64,000 nt of DNA, taken from Rhizobium rhododendri. GTDB taxonomy: Bacteria; Pseudomonadota; Alphaproteobacteria; Rhizobiales; Rhizobiaceae. Shown here one piece after another: positions 37,471-47,492 of the stretch. The stretch is taken from NCBI RefSeq assembly GCF_007000325.2, contig NZ_CP117267.1, positions 992,001-1,056,000 of the forward strand. Direction: 5' to 3'. Both the position numbers and the translations under genes were made by a program. The notes beneath the pieces were generated by a model. The model did not search any database and had not been told where the DNA came from. It saw only the letters and a program-made list of their open reading frames with translations. How positions within the stretch are numbered: the stretch's first letter is position 1; every line of letters begins with the position of its first letter.

Positions 37471-40431
37471 TCAGAAGAAGCCGCGGCGTTGCCACCAGCC
37501 GGCTTTTTTCGGCTTGCCGTCGCCGTCGGTTGCCTTGTCCGTGGCCTGGGTCGATTTGACCGCAGGCTCGGAGGAGGCGAGGTTGGACTGGCGGTTGGCG
37601 CGGGCCGGCTTCTCGGCTTCTGTCGCCGGGGATTCTGCAGGCTGGGCGCTGGAAGCTGTGGCAACCGGAGCCTCTGGCTCGATAGCCACGGGCTGAGACA
37701 CCACAGGTTCGGCGGCAACTGCAGGCTCGGCAACGGCTTCAGTTGCAGGTGCCTCGGCAGCTTCGGCCTTCGGTTTGCGACGGCTGCGGCCCTTCGGCTT
37801 GACTTGTTCCTCTGTTGCAACTTCGGCCTCGATCGAGGCAGGCTGCTCGAGAGCAGGGGCTTCGGTCGGCGCGCTGGTTGCGGCGGTCTCGTCGCCTTCG
37901 TCGGCAGACGTTGCTTCTTCGCTGTCCGTGCCTTCGCCGTCGGCGATCAGGTTGCCGTTCTCGTCGCGATTGCGGCGACCGCCACGCTTGCCACGACGGC
38001 GACGCTTGCGCTTGCCCTGCTCGTCGCTCGACAGTGCCGAGACTTCGTCTTCACCCTCAACTGCGGCCTTGCCGTCGTCGCTGTCGTCCTCGTCGTCGCC
38101 ATCTGCGTCGTCACTGTCGTCGCCAACAATGTCATTGCCGTCGGCATCCTGCATGACCTGGCCGTCGGCTCCGCCGTTCTTGCCCCGACGTCTGCGGCGA
38201 CGCTTGCGCTTGCGGTTCGGGTCGCCCTCGGAGCGGGCCACGGCCTGTTCGACAGGAGCGGCCTTTTCCTCGATCTCTTCTTCTTCGTCCTCGTCGATCT
38301 CGACGGGAACGTCGTCGTCCTCATCTTCCTCGACGGCCGCGAAGTTGAACAGCGTTTCGATCTTTACCGGGTTCTCGACGGCTTCGCCGCGATCGATGGC
38401 AAAGTGCTGCGCACCGACGCTCGGGTCGCTGTCGATAATGATCGACACCCCGAACCGGTTTTCATAATCGATGATCGTCGCCCGCTTGTGGTTAAGCAGG
38501 TAAAGCGCCGTTTCCGGCGTGCAGCGCACGGTGATGTCGTGCGTCGTGTTCTTCAGCAGGTATTCCTCGATGCCTCGCAGCACATGCAGGGCAACCGACG
38601 ACTGCGAGCGCACCAATCCGGTGCCGCCGCAATGCGAGCAGACCTGCGTGGTCGATTCCAGCACGGAAGCGCGAATACGCTGGCGCGACATTTCGAGAAG
38701 GCCGAAATGCGAGATGCGACCGACCTGGATGCGGGCGCGGTCGTCCTTCAGGCATTCCTTCAGCTTCTTCTCGACAGCGCGGTTGTTGCGCTTTTCTTCC
38801 ATGTCGATGAAGTCGATGACGATCAGGCCGGCAAGGTCGCGCAGGCGCAACTGGCGGGCGACTTCCTCGGCCGCTTCCAGGTTTGTCTGCAGCGCAGTTT
38901 CTTCGATCGAGTGCTCGCGGGTAGAGCGGCCCGAGTTGACGTCGATCGCTACCAGCGCTTCGGTCTGGTTGAGGATCAGGTAGCCGCCGGACTTCAGCGT
39001 CACCTGCGGCTGCAACATGCGGTCAAGCTGCGCCTCGATTCCGGAGCGCGAGAAGATCGGGTGGATATCACGGTAAGGCTGAACCACCTTTGCGTGGCTC
39101 GGCATCAGCATCTTCATGAAGTCTTTGGCTTCACGATAGCCTTCTTCACCGGCGACGATGACTTCCGAAATGTCCTTGTTGTAGAGATCGCGGATCGAGC
39201 GCTTGATCAACGAGCCTTCTTCATAGACCAGCGTCGGCGCAGTGGAGGCGAGGGTGAGCGTCCGGACGTTCTCCCAAAGGCGCATCAGATATTCGAAGTC
39301 GCGCTTGACTTCGACCTTGGTACGGTTGGCACCAGCCGTGCGCAGGATGACGCCCATGCCCAAAGGCACTTCGAGCATCCGGGCGATTTCCTTCAGGCGC
39401 TTGCGATCCTGCGGGTTGGTGATCTTGCGCGAGATGCCGCCACCGCGTGCGGTGTTTGGCATGAGCACCGAGTAACGGCCGGCGAGCGACAGATAGGTGG
39501 TGAGTGCTGCACCCTTGTTGCCACGTTCTTCCTTGGCCACCTGCACCAGCAGGATCTGCCGGCGCTTGATGACTTCCTGGATGCGGTACTGCTTGCGCGG
39601 ACGGCGCGCGGCGCGCTCGGGAACCTCTTCCATGGCATCTTCGGCGCCAACGGATTCGATGATCTCTTCTTCGTGGTCGTCATCATCGTCGTCGTCGTTG
39701 TTGCGACGGCTGGACGGACGAACGTCTTCCGAAACCTCGTCGGTTTCGACCATGGCAGCCATCGAGCCGGACGAACCTTCGTCGCTCTCGGAGGATGCGG
39801 CCTCGACGTCGGATGGCGTCGCATCTTCGGCGACGACCTTCTTGGCGCGGCTGCGGCGTGGCTTTGCCACCTTCTTCACAGGCGTTTCGGCTTCAGCTTC
39901 TGCAGCTGGCGCTTCAGCGCTTACAGGCTCGGCATCGGCAACCGGCTCGGCGGAAACCTCGACAGGTGCCGGCTCAGCAGCAGCGGCGCCGGCTTCTGCA
40001 GCGACGGGTTCCTGTGCAACCACGGCATCTTCGGCAACGGGAGCGACAGGCTCCGGCGCAGCGACGATGCCGACATCTGGCTGCTCCTGCTCGGCCAGAT
40101 CGAAGGCGGTCTCGACGTGTTCGACGTCGTTGTCGCGGCGATGCTCTTCAGCCTCGGCGCGCAGCAGCGCTTGGCGGTCGGCAAGCGGGATCTGGTAGTA
40201 ATCGGGGTGGATTTCGGCAAAGGCCAGGAAGCCGTGCCGGTTGCCGCCGTAATCGACGAATGCAGCCTGCAGGGACGGCTCGACGCGGGTGACTTTGGCC
40301 AGGTAGATGTTGCCGCGAATTTGCTTCTTGTGCTCTGACTCGAAGTCGAATTCTTCTATGCGGTTCCCTCGAACCACGACAACGCGCGTCTCTTCCTCGT
40401 GAGACGCGTCGATAAGCATTTTGTCTGCCAT
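37471..40431 (-). CDS. rne: Ribonuclease E
   Basis: This 986-residue endoribonuclease is the core of the RNA degradosome and processes mRNA, rRNA and tRNA precursors. The start MADKMLIDASHEEETRVVVV is conserved. An S1 domain is split by a long acidic insertion (roughly residues 80-250), as in rhizobia. The catalytic part has VAIDVNSGRSTRE and IDFIDMEEKRN, and the zinc link CSHCGGTG. The C-terminal half is acidic with Arg-rich blocks (KRKRRRRRRGK) typical of RNA-binding scaffolds. The leader carries three hairpins. Confidence 0.97.
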   Translation of the reverse strand: MADKMLIDASHEEETRVVVVRGNRIEEFDFESEHKKQIRGNIYLAKVTRVEPSLQAAFVDYGGNRHGFLAFAEIHPDYYQIPLADRQALLRAEAEEHRRDNDVEHVETAFDLAEQEQPDVGIVAAPEPVAPVAEDAVVAQEPVAAEAGAAAAEPAPVEVSAEPVADAEPVSAEAPAAEAEAETPVKKVAKPRRSRAKKVVAEDATPSDVEAASSESDEGSSGSMAAMVETDEVSEDVRPSSRRNNDDDDDDDHEEEIIESVGAEDAMEEVPERAARRPRKQYRIQEVIKRRQILLVQVAKEERGNKGAALTTYLSLAGRYSVLMPNTARGGGISRKITNPQDRKRLKEIARMLEVPLGMGVILRTAGANRTKVEVKRDFEYLMRLWENVRTLTLASTAPTLVYEEGSLIKRSIRDLYNKDISEVIVAGEEGYREAKDFMKMLMPSHAKVVQPYRDIHPIFSRSGIEAQLDRMLQPQVTLKSGGYLILNQTEALVAIDVNSGRSTREHSIEETALQTNLEAAEEVARQLRLRDLAGLIVIDFIDMEEKRNNRAVEKKLKECLKDDRARIQVGRISHFGLLEMSRQRIRASVLESTTQVCSHCGGTGLVRSQSSVALHVLRGIEEYLLKNTTHDITVRCTPETALYLLNHKRATIIDYENRFGVSIIIDSDPSVGAQHFAIDRGEAVENPVKIETLFNFAAVEEDEDDDVPVEIDEDEEEEIEEKAAPVEQAVARSEGDPNRKRKRRRRRRGKNGGADGQVMQDADGNDIVGDDSDDADGDDEDDSDDGKAAVEGEDEVSALSSDEQGKRKRRRRGKRGGRRNRDENGNLIADGEGTDSEEATSADEGDETAATSAPTEAPALEQPASIEAEVATEEQVKPKGRSRRKPKAEAAEAPATEAVAEPAVAAEPVVSQPVAIEPEAPVATASSAQPAESPATEAEKPARANRQSNLASSEPAVKSTQATDKATDGDGKPKKAGWWQRRGFF

Positions 40432-40953
40432 GAAAGCTGTGCTCCTCGGCGCAGCCCCTGGGGATATGACCGGACTGTCGTTAAGACAGGCTGGATGCAC
40501 TCCGCCACTGCGGCGCCGGATAATGATAGTCGCGATGGGTCTCTGCGATTGCGCAACAGCCAGACAACAGCCGGGAGAACCCGGGGCCTGTACACTTTAG
40601 AAAAAAGCTGCTGCGACAACATCCGTAACCAAGCGAGATCGACAATGCCCTAGACCCAGTTGGGTCCGATGAATTTGCCCTTCTTGAAGGGCGTTTGGTG
40701 GCTTTTCCACCGATGAAATTCCTGCACGAAGCCGGAAATTCGGGATCCAGTATCAGGATGGAAGCACTCAGACGGCGGACGATGGCCGGTTGTGGCGCCA
40801 TAGATTTGGGCGGCTGCCTTTGCGGCGACTCTATCCCGTCAACACTTCTACCCTATTGTTCGTTGTATGATCTAACCGTCACAATAGCAAGGACAAAGCC
40901 AAGTGTGCCATAATAATGATGGATTCCTCGGATGAACCCATAGCTGGCGATCA
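40432..40953 (-). promoter_or_regulatory. rne leader region with three tandem hairpins
   Basis: Three short perfect stem-loops lie in series on the rne upstream side: GACCCA/TGGGTC at 40653-40666, GCCCTT/AAGGGC at 40677-40692, and GGTGG/CCACC at 40697-40711. In E. coli the rne leader hairpins let RNase E cut its own mRNA; a similar autoregulatory leader is inferred here. The rest of this 0.5 kb shows no credible gene. Confidence 0.45.
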
Positions 40954-41094
40954 TTGTACGATTCGGAGCCCGGTTTGACGCTGGACGAGGGCTGCAATCA
41001 GCTGTTTTCGGCGTCTTCTCCCGCGTGGTTCATAGTGCTGCCGGATGGGCGTGTCGATCGATTTAAGGAACTGAAGCATGGCGGGGTGTATCTG

Positions 41095-42351
41095 GTGAGC
41101 GCAAGGCAAGGCGGCAGAATTCTGGCGGCGCTCGGCGTCATGCTGCTTACAACGATCGCGACAGCTCGGGCCGCTCCGGCTACTGTGCCATCAGCCGCAT
41201 CGCCGGTCACCGCTGCCTCCGCCGATCCCATCCTCGCCTATGGTGCCCGCATTGCTGGCGACGACGCCCGCACACGCGTGGTCATCGAACTCGACCGCGA
41301 GCCGTCCGTTGCCGTGCATTACCTTGCCGATCCGCCACGCGTCGTTGTCGACCTGCCTGCAACAGCCTTCGGTTTTCCGGCCAAGGATCTCGATGCCCGC
41401 GGGCTTTTTAAGGATATCCGATACGGGACGATGGACAAGGACAGTGCCCGCATCGTTCTGACTGCCATCAAACCGGTTAAACTGGTGGTCGCGCGGGTGC
41501 AGTCGAACGAAACCGGCAGGGGATACCGTCTGGTGCTCGACGCCGAGATGGTGCCGCCGGAACAGTACGCCGAACTCGTGCGCAAGCAGACATGGACCGA
41601 CGAGGATACCGCCGCCGATGTCGGCCCGGTGGTCCCCGTCGAAAACGTCAAGCCGAACGATTTCCTGATTGCGGTGGATGCCGGCCACGGTGGCATCGAT
41701 GCCGGTGCCATGGCGAGCGACGGCCTGACACCCGAAAAGCAGATTACGCTCGCCTTCGCCAAGGCGCTGACGGAAAAGTTGAACGCCCAACCCGGCATCA
41801 AGGCCTTCCTCACCCGGGACAGCGATTCCTACCTCTCGCTGTCGCAGCGCGTGACGATCGCCCGCCAGAACCACGCCGCCCTGTTCATATCGCTGCACGC
41901 CGACACGTTGAAGCAGAAGGATATTCGCGGTTCGACAGTCTACACCATATCCGACAAGGCGTCGGATCGGCTGGCCGCAGACGTCGCGGACCGTGAAAAT
42001 TCTTCCGACAAGCTGGCTGGCAGCGAGGTCAAGGCGCCGCCGCCGGGCGTGGCCGACATCCTGACTGACCTTACCCGACGCGAGACGCAGGCCTTCTCCG
42101 TATCGCTCGCGCAGGATGTCCTGAATTCATTCAAGGGCCAGATCGCGATGATCAACAATCCCCACCGGTATGCCGGCTTCCAGGTGCTGACGGCGCCCGA
42201 CGTGCCCTCCATCCTGGTCGAACTCGGCTTCCTGTCCAACAAGGAAGACGAAAAGCTGCTGCTCGACGAAGAGTGGAGGGGCAAGCTGGTGGACCGGCTG
42301 ACCGAGGCAGTTCGGCAATACAGGGCAGTGACGGTCGCAAACGGCGGTTGA
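41095..42351 (+). CDS. amiC: N-acetylmuramoyl-L-alanine amidase (AmiC type)
   Basis: This secreted enzyme cleaves the lactyl-amide bond of peptidoglycan. GTG 41095 gives a clean signal peptide (RILAALGVMLLTTIATARA) with a GGGG ribosome site; the frame stays open up to a TTG at 40954. An AMIN domain follows (RIAGDDARTRVVIELDREPSV), then the catalytic Amidase_3 domain with zinc ligands in VDAGHGGIDAG, FISLHADTL and VLVELGFLSNKED. It is followed closely by a PBP1A gene on the same strand. Confidence 0.93.
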   Translation: MSARQGGRILAALGVMLLTTIATARAAPATVPSAASPVTAASADPILAYGARIAGDDARTRVVIELDREPSVAVHYLADPPRVVVDLPATAFGFPAKDLDARGLFKDIRYGTMDKDSARIVLTAIKPVKLVVARVQSNETGRGYRLVLDAEMVPPEQYAELVRKQTWTDEDTAADVGPVVPVENVKPNDFLIAVDAGHGGIDAGAMASDGLTPEKQITLAFAKALTEKLNAQPGIKAFLTRDSDSYLSLSQRVTIARQNHAALFISLHADTLKQKDIRGSTVYTISDKASDRLAADVADRENSSDKLAGSEVKAPPPGVADILTDLTRRETQAFSVSLAQDVLNSFKGQIAMINNPHRYAGFQVLTAPDVPSILVELGFLSNKEDEKLLLDEEWRGKLVDRLTEAVRQYRAVTVANGG

Positions 42352-42597
42352 CTGGGATATAGTGGCTTGTCTGCCACAGGCCGGCCAGAAGGTCCGCCGT
42401 CGACTGGAGAATGAGGCGACAGAGCCCTATTTCGCTCACATTGCCGCCGTCGAACGGAACTATGGTGGAGGAGGCGGAGCAAAGGGCTTTTGTCGCCTCT
42501 GATCTCTTGCTAATAGGCTTCGCGCGTGCAAGACGCCCGGGTATGCGGATATTTTGCCCGTGCGCCGAATTTTTCTACACACACTGGTAGCGACGAT

Positions 42598-45066
42598 ATG
42601 GTCAGACTTATTGGATATTTCTTTGGCTTGGCCTGCATCGTCTTCGTCGGCGCTGCTGCGGCTGCCGCCGTCTATCTGGGCGTCGTCTCCAAGGATCTGC
42701 CGAATTACGAAGTGCTGGCCAACTATGCGCCGCCGGTGACCACCCGCATCCATGCCGGCAACGGCGCGCTGATGGCCGAATATGCCCGCGAACGCCGGCT
42801 CTTCCTGCCTATTCAGGCTATTCCCGATCGCGTTAAAGCCGCCTTCCTCTCCGCGGAAGACAAGAATTTCTACAACCACGCTGGCGTCGACATCACCGGT
42901 CTTGGCCGCGCCGTACTCGTAAACCTGCAGAATTTCGGTTCCGGTCGTCGTCCGGTGGGCGCCTCGACGATTACCCAGCAGGTGGCCAAGAACTTCCTGC
43001 TGTCGGCCGACCAGACCTTCGACCGCAAGCTGAAGGAAGCGATCCTGTCCTTCCGCATCGAGCAGGCCTACAGCAAAGACAAGATCCTCGAACTCTATCT
43101 CAACGAGATCTACTTCGGCCTCAACGCCTATGGCATCGCCTCTGCGTCGCTGACCTATTTCGACAAGCCGGTAACGGACCTGACGATTGCCGAGACCGCT
43201 TATATGGCGTCGCTGCCGAAAGGTCCTGCCAACTACAATCCTTTCCGTCATGCCGACGCCGCCATCGCCCGCCGCAACTGGGTCATCGACCGCATGGTCG
43301 AGAATGGCTATGTCAGCCAGGCCGACGGCGAGGATGCGAAGAAGCAGCCGCTCGGCGTCGTAACCCGCAGATCCGGCGGCACGGTCGTCGCCGCCGACTT
43401 CTTCTCCGAAGAAGTACGCCGGCAGATCATCGATAAGTATGGCGACAAGCAGCTCTATGAAGGCGGTCTTTCAGTCCGCACCTCGCTCGATCCGCAGTTG
43501 CAGATCGAGGCACGCAAGGCGCTGCAGGACGGTCTGGTCGGTTATGACGAGCGTCGCGGTTATCACGGTCCGCTGAAGCAGATCTCGACAGCGACAGACT
43601 GGGGCATCGAGCTCTCAAAAATACCTGCCTTGTCGGATGTTCCCGAATGGAAGATTGCCGTCGTGTTGGCGGTCTCGAGCGATGGTGTCGATATCGGCCT
43701 GCAGCCGGATGTCGATCCATCCGGCAAGCTGTCGACAGAGCGCAAGCGCGCCTCGATTGCAGCCGCCGATATGCGCTGGGCGTATCGTTCCGCCGAAGCC
43801 AATGGCAAGACGGCGAAAACACCGGCCGGCGTCCTCTCGCCCGGCGACGTCATCTATGTCGAGAAACTGGCTGATTCCGCCGGCTACCGCCTTCGCCAGC
43901 CGCCGAAGGTACAGGGCGGCCTGGTGGCGATGGACCCGCATACCGGTCGCGTTCTCGCCATGGTCGGCGGCTTCTCCTACGGTCAGTCGCAGTTCAACCG
44001 CGCCACCCAGGCCATGCGCCAGCCCGGCTCGTCCTTCAAGCCGTTCGTCTACGCTGCTGCCATGGACAACGGCTATACGCCGGCCTCGGTCGCGCTCGAC
44101 GATCCAATTGAAATCCAGCTGTCGAACGGTACGGTCTGGCGGCCGGAAAACTATGAAGGCGAGGGCGGCGGCGCCCACACGCTCCGCTTCGGCATCGAGC
44201 ACTCGCGCAACCTGATGACAGTGCGACTGGCAAACGACATGGGCATGAACCTCGTTGCCGAATATGCCGAACGGTTCGGCATCTATGACAAGATGGCGCC
44301 TGTGCTTGCCATGTCGCTCGGCGCTGGCGAAACGACTGTGCTGCGCATGGTCTCGGCCTATTCGGTCATTGCCAACGGCGGCAAGCAGATCAAGCCGACG
44401 CTGATCGACCGCATCCAGGATCGTTACGGCAAGACCATCTTCAAGCATGAGGAGCGCGTCTGCGACGGCTGCAATGCCACGGACTGGCAGAACCAGCAGG
44501 AGCCGACGGTTGTCGATAACCGCGAACAGGTTCTCGACCCGATGACCGCCTATCAGGTGACGTCGATGCTGCAGGGCGTCATCATCCGCGGCACCGCTGC
44601 TGGCAAGATCAAGCTCAACACCGAAGTTGCCGGAAAGACTGGGACGACCAACGACCAGAAGGATGCTTGGTTCGTCGGCTACACCCCGAACCTCGTGGCT
44701 GGTCTGTATGTCGGCTACGACACGCCGACCGATCTCGGTCGCGGCGTGCAGGGCGCCTCTTTGGCGGCCCCGATCTTCAACGACTTCATGCAGGCTGCCA
44801 CCAAGGGCGAGCCGCCTGAGAAATTCGTCGTGCCGACCGGAATGACCATGGCATCCGTCGATCGAAAGACCGGCATGGCCGCCCAGCCCGGCGATCCCGA
44901 TTCGATCGTCGAGGCATTCAAGCCCGGCACCGGACCTGCGACCTCCTACACCGTCATCGGCGCCGGCAATGCCGGTGGCGAGGTGCAACTGGCGCCGGAA
45001 GAAATCCTGAAGACATCACCGCAGGCCAACCAGGCCGTGACATCAGGCAGCGGCGGACTTTATTAA
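42598..45066 (+). CDS. mrcA: Penicillin-binding protein 1A
   Basis: The 822-residue bifunctional peptidoglycan synthase has an N-terminal membrane anchor (LIGYFFGLACIVFVGAAAAAA). The glycosyltransferase domain contains AFLSAEDKNFYNHAGVD and GASTITQQVAKNFLL. The transpeptidase domain has SSFK in RQPGSSFKPFVY, EHSRN and KTGTTND. An OB-like region lies between. Start at 42598 is the conserved MVRLIGYFF. A 19-base tandem repeat spans its stop codon. Confidence 0.96.
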   Translation: MVRLIGYFFGLACIVFVGAAAAAAVYLGVVSKDLPNYEVLANYAPPVTTRIHAGNGALMAEYARERRLFLPIQAIPDRVKAAFLSAEDKNFYNHAGVDITGLGRAVLVNLQNFGSGRRPVGASTITQQVAKNFLLSADQTFDRKLKEAILSFRIEQAYSKDKILELYLNEIYFGLNAYGIASASLTYFDKPVTDLTIAETAYMASLPKGPANYNPFRHADAAIARRNWVIDRMVENGYVSQADGEDAKKQPLGVVTRRSGGTVVAADFFSEEVRRQIIDKYGDKQLYEGGLSVRTSLDPQLQIEARKALQDGLVGYDERRGYHGPLKQISTATDWGIELSKIPALSDVPEWKIAVVLAVSSDGVDIGLQPDVDPSGKLSTERKRASIAAADMRWAYRSAEANGKTAKTPAGVLSPGDVIYVEKLADSAGYRLRQPPKVQGGLVAMDPHTGRVLAMVGGFSYGQSQFNRATQAMRQPGSSFKPFVYAAAMDNGYTPASVALDDPIEIQLSNGTVWRPENYEGEGGGAHTLRFGIEHSRNLMTVRLANDMGMNLVAEYAERFGIYDKMAPVLAMSLGAGETTVLRMVSAYSVIANGGKQIKPTLIDRIQDRYGKTIFKHEERVCDGCNATDWQNQQEPTVVDNREQVLDPMTAYQVTSMLQGVIIRGTAAGKIKLNTEVAGKTGTTNDQKDAWFVGYTPNLVAGLYVGYDTPTDLGRGVQGASLAAPIFNDFMQAATKGEPPEKFVVPTGMTMASVDRKTGMAAQPGDPDSIVEAFKPGTGPATSYTVIGAGNAGGEVQLAPEEILKTSPQANQAVTSGSGGLY

Positions 45067-45099
45067 GCGGAAATTGCTGGATTAAGCGGAAATGGCTGG
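45062..45099 (+). repeat. 19-base tandem repeat over the mrcA stop codon
   Basis: ATTAAGCGGAAATTGCTGG (45062-45080) is followed by a copy differing at one base. The first copy includes the TAA stop of the PBP1A gene. It may be a recent slippage duplication. Confidence 0.65.
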
Positions 45100-45124
45100 C
45101 GAGGCCGGCTCCGATATATCGCCA

Positions 45125-45697
45125 CTACGACTTGGCGGCTGCCGGCGTGTCGAACAGACCGGTCGGAAAACCGTCGAGACTGACCTGGTTCTTTTCACGC
45201 CAGTAGTCCTCGATCCCATCCACGCCCTTGGCTTTTGCCCAGGCGTCCATCTGGGTGCGCTCTTCCCGGTATTCAAACAGTGGAACGCCGTAGCCGCAGG
45301 ATGTCTGAACGATATCGAAATCGAGCCACACCATCTGGCGAGCCCCAAGCGGCGCCGTGTTTTCGTATTTTTCCTGCAGAAGCTTGGCAAATTCGTCGCT
45401 ATTGCGGTGAATGACGCGTCCCTTGCCGTAGAGCCTGAGGATGAGCGGCGGTCCCTCGACGGAGCAGAACATCATCGTCAGTCGGTCGTTTATTCTCAGA
45501 TGGGCGGCAGTCTCGTTGCCGCTGCCGCTGCGATCGAGATACATCGCGGCATTGTTGCCGAGAATGCGGAACAGGTCTGTGCTGCGCGGCGACATGTTGA
45601 CGTGGCCCGTTGGAGCGGCCGTCGCCGTGAAAAACATGTGCTGCGCTTCAATGAAGCGATGGTGATGGGGTTCTAGCGTTTCGAAAAATTTGGCCAT
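45125..45697 (-). CDS. Pyridoxamine 5'-phosphate oxidase-like flavoprotein
   Basis: The 190-residue protein has the split-barrel fold segments HMFFTATAAPTGHVNMSP and RINDRLTMMFCSVEGPPLILRLYGKGRVI, followed by QTSCGYGVPLFEYREER, a pattern seen in PNPOx-like general-stress proteins. It likely binds FMN. Its true substrate is unknown. It is convergent with the mrcA gene and starts near 45697. Confidence 0.85.
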   Translation of the reverse strand: MAKFFETLEPHHHRFIEAQHMFFTATAAPTGHVNMSPRSTDLFRILGNNAAMYLDRSGSGNETAAHLRINDRLTMMFCSVEGPPLILRLYGKGRVIHRNSDEFAKLLQEKYENTAPLGARQMVWLDFDIVQTSCGYGVPLFEYREERTQMDAWAKAKGVDGIEDYWREKNQVSLDGFPTGLFDTPAAAKS

Positions 45698-45792
45698 GCC
45701 GAACTTTAGGGTTCTAATTCCAGCATGCCAAGACGATGTTTTGCGAAGAATTCATGACCATGGCCGGTTTCACGCCCGAGGTCTGGCTCAGT

Positions 45793-46275
45793 CTATGAAA
45801 TCGCCTTGATCTCGAGTTCGCCATCTCCAATGACGACGACGTCGCCGACAGCCTTGCCGAGCAGAAGGCGCGCGACAGGAGAGACGAAGGATATCGACCC
45901 GGCCTTTGGGTCCGCCTCGTCCTCGCCAACGATTCGGTATGTCTGCACCCGGCCATCGTCGCGGCTGAAAGTGACGGTATTGCCAAAACCGACGGTATCG
46001 GCGTTTTCCGGGGCAGGGATCACCTGTGCCGTCCGAAGCCTGGCCGCAAGATAGCGCGTATCGCGCAGCGGGATGGCTGTCTGCCGACGCCGCTCGTTGA
46101 CCTCGTCGATCTTGCTTGCCACCTCATAGGCGGCGCGCGCCTGCTGCATCTGCAGTTCGAGCGCCTTGAGGCCAGCTTCAGTCACAAGGTTCGGGTGCGT
46201 GGAAATCGGACGATCCGGCAACAGGGTCTCGGATGCCGTCTCGAAACTCTCTTCCTTGGTGAAGGCAACGGCCAA
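45793..46275 (-). CDS. GreA/GreB-like transcription elongation factor
   Basis: The 160-residue protein has an N-terminal coiled-coil region (LVTEAGLKALELQMQQARAAYEV) and a C-terminal FKBP-like domain (VGFGNTVTFSRDDGRVQTYRIVGEDEADPKAGSI). The end SFVSPVARLLLGKAVGDVV is the Gre signature. Gre factors reactivate backtracked RNA polymerase. This divergent rhizobial copy is probably a paralogue of the main GreA. The start is TTG at 46275 with TGGAG seven bases upstream. Confidence 0.9.
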   Translation of the reverse strand: MAVAFTKEESFETASETLLPDRPISTHPNLVTEAGLKALELQMQQARAAYEVASKIDEVNERRRQTAIPLRDTRYLAARLRTAQVIPAPENADTVGFGNTVTFSRDDGRVQTYRIVGEDEADPKAGSISFVSPVARLLLGKAVGDVVVIGDGELEIKAIS

Positions 46276-46383
46276 TCTCGAACTCCATTTCAGACTTTGC
46301 GCGGACAAGGTTGTGCGCGGAAGACAACGACCTCCACGATACGCTGTTCCACGCAAAGGCGCCAATCTTCGTGTATTGCGGCG

Positions 46384-47340
46384 TTAGGCGGTGGCGGTTT
46401 CCGTGTCGATTGCCGGTTTCAGGCCGATGGCGACGGCCTCATCGACGGCGAGTGCCGCCATGGCAAGGGCAGCCTCCCGCGTCCTCGCTGCAGCGATAAA
46501 GCGGCCATTGTGGCAGAAGCTGGCGCCTTCGACACCGGACGCCGCCTCCAGTTCGCCATTGGTGAGCCCCGCCCATGCAGCGGGCAGGTCGGCTCTCAGT
46601 TCGAAGCCTTCTGCAGCGCGGCGAATGCCGGTCACGCACCAGTCCTTGTCGCGCGGGTGAACCACGAACAGCAGCTGATCGGCCCCGGCCTTGACGATAG
46701 CCGGGCGGAACGGCATGCCCATCGGCAGTTCGAGAATACGTCCATCCCCGGCATCGACGATAGCCTTGTGGACCAATGCCTCCGCACGCAATTTTGCGGC
46801 GCTGCGGGCAATCCGTGCCTCGACGAAGCTGCGGGCGATTGCTAGAGCGGCGTGAAAACAACGATCGTCGGCTTCAGGGTCTGTCTCGTCGAACACCGGT
46901 TTCAACGTTTCCAGCAGCGCCGGCAGAGTCAGCCCGGCCAGCGGCCCCGTTGGACTAAGAGCGCCATTGTCCATGAGGTCGATCGGCAGGACGAAGCTGC
47001 TGTCGAAGGAAGCATGGATAGGGTCGATGTCCGCGTCTGCAATAGCCGACGCGGCGAGGTAGTCGCGACCGTAATGCTTCCAGACCAGCCCGAACGAGCT
47101 ATACGGCTGCCCATCGTCGCGCAGGGGCGCGCCGCGCTGGTGGTGATCGAAGATCTGCTGGTCCGCGTCATAGCTGCCGCCGACATCGTAAATGATCCGA
47201 TCCGGATTCGGCTTGATCCACTCTGGTGACCGGCTGCGGACGATTCGCGCGGCGGGGTACAATTTGGTGAGGATGACGCTCGACAGAAGCTCGTCGGCAT
47301 GAAAGCCACCGGAATGGGTGACGAGAAAATCTGGATTCAT
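46384..47340 (-). CDS. MYG1-family protein (DHH-like hydrolase fold)
   Basis: The 318-residue protein shows the MYG1 pattern: HSGGFHADELLSSVILTKL, IIYDVGGSYDADQQIFDHHQ and the C-terminal HPRDKDWCVTGI. Eukaryotic MYG1 is a 3'-5' RNA exonuclease; bacterial members are uncharacterised. The H/D clusters fit a metal-dependent phosphoesterase. It is divergent from the ars operon, sharing a 186-base promoter region. Confidence 0.9.
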   Translation of the reverse strand: MNPDFLVTHSGGFHADELLSSVILTKLYPAARIVRSRSPEWIKPNPDRIIYDVGGSYDADQQIFDHHQRGAPLRDDGQPYSSFGLVWKHYGRDYLAASAIADADIDPIHASFDSSFVLPIDLMDNGALSPTGPLAGLTLPALLETLKPVFDETDPEADDRCFHAALAIARSFVEARIARSAAKLRAEALVHKAIVDAGDGRILELPMGMPFRPAIVKAGADQLLFVVHPRDKDWCVTGIRRAAEGFELRADLPAAWAGLTNGELEAASGVEGASFCHNGRFIAAARTREAALAMAALAVDEAVAIGLKPAIDTETATA

Positions 47341-47492
47341 GCCGTATGTGCCCCGTGCCTGGCGGAATGCCAGCCTGTTGAACGCACCAGATAACCAATG
47401 CCGCCGGCGATCTCAACCCCGTGAAATTGCGAATAGGGCGCGATCGGTTGCGAGGAACGGCATCGCCTCCGATCCCGGGGAGCGGCTTCGAC

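Noticed and set aside
37453..40338. 961-codon open frame opposite rne
   Set aside because: It mirrors the GC-rich rne codons and has no family resemblance or ribosome site; rne itself is certain.
43615..44988. 457-codon reverse frame over PBP1A
   Set aside because: Antisense shadow; the PBP1A frame carries all catalytic motifs.
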